DNA from: Bacillota bacterium
Lineage (GTDB): Bacteria > Bacillota_I > Bacilli_A > Acholeplasmatales > Acholeplasmataceae
Reading direction: 5' to 3'
DNA: 5,689 nucleotides
NCBI GenBank assembly: GCA_027620815.1
Contig: JAQCDH010000048.1
Location: 1 to 5,689 of the forward strand
Position 1 is the stretch's first letter; every line of letters begins with the position of its first letter. Shown here in pieces: positions 5,628 to 5,689 of this stretch. The translations under genes were made by a program, and so were the position numbers. A model generated the notes under the pieces. That model saw only the letters and a list, made by a program, of their open reading frames with translations, ran no database searches and was not told the DNA's origin.

Positions 5628-5669
5628 ATAATTTAAAATAATAATTAATAATATGGTAAGAGGACTTTG

Positions 5670-5688
5670 TGATATATAAGTTAGGGAG
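5670..5688 (+). promoter_or_regulatory. Possible promoter and ribosome-binding site of a plus-strand gene beyond the right edge
   Basis: The final bases contain TGATATATA (5670-5678), a weak extended -10, followed by the SD-like AGGGAG (5683-5688). If the layout of the other genes holds, an ATG would lie at about 5695-5697, outside the window. An alternative is a GTG start at 5669 preceded by GAGG (5660-5663), which would run open to the window end (beginning MIYKLGS). Too little sequence remains to choose between them. Confidence 0.3.
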
Positions 5689-5689
5689 T

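Overview
The window is a dense stretch of AT-rich bacterial DNA (roughly one third G+C by eye) carrying isoprenoid-precursor genes and a glutamate dehydrogenase. The mevalonate gene order, A/T-ending codons, strong Shine-Dalgarno (SD) sites and standard stop codons point to a low-G+C Gram-positive relative: a Bacillota or an Acholeplasma/Izemoplasma-type mollicute that keeps UGA as a stop. That placement is inferred from style; there is no rRNA or other phylogenetic marker here. All five complete genes reach full family length without reading TGA as Trp.

Left part (1-3036, minus strand): a tightly packed operon read right to left, mevalonate kinase (mvaK1) - diphosphomevalonate decarboxylase (mvaD) - phosphomevalonate kinase (mvaK2) - type 2 isopentenyl-diphosphate isomerase (fni, cut by the left edge). 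Junctions are a 1-base gap, an 8-base overlap and an 11-base overlap, so translation is probably coupled. Together the four enzymes turn mevalonate into IPP and DMAPP. The enzymes making mevalonate (HMG-CoA synthase and reductase) are not in the window.

Middle (3010-3133): a 124-bp divergent promoter region with an extended -10 element on each strand and an imperfect 18-bp palindrome between them. On the other side, ispA (3134-3976, plus strand) encodes a farnesyl-diphosphate-type prenyl synthase that condenses the IPP and DMAPP made by the operon, so the locus runs from mevalonate to about C15.

Convergent spacer (3977-4266): bounded by two intrinsic terminators that start in or directly at the ends of ispA and gdhA. 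Between them lies a startless coding-like stretch on the minus strand, probably a gene remnant.

Right part (4267-5689): gdhA, a hexameric-type, probably NADP(H)-linked glutamate dehydrogenase on the minus strand, with its own promoter. The last bases look like the promoter and ribosome-binding site of a plus-strand gene starting just outside the window.

The most notable pattern is that mvaK1, ispA and gdhA share one start design: a TGnTATRAT element 17-18 bases before the ATG. This predicts 5' leaders of only about 11-12 bases that begin at or inside the SD. No mobile element, CRISPR array, tRNA, rRNA or new multi-gene system was seen; the genes themselves are ordinary housekeeping metabolism.
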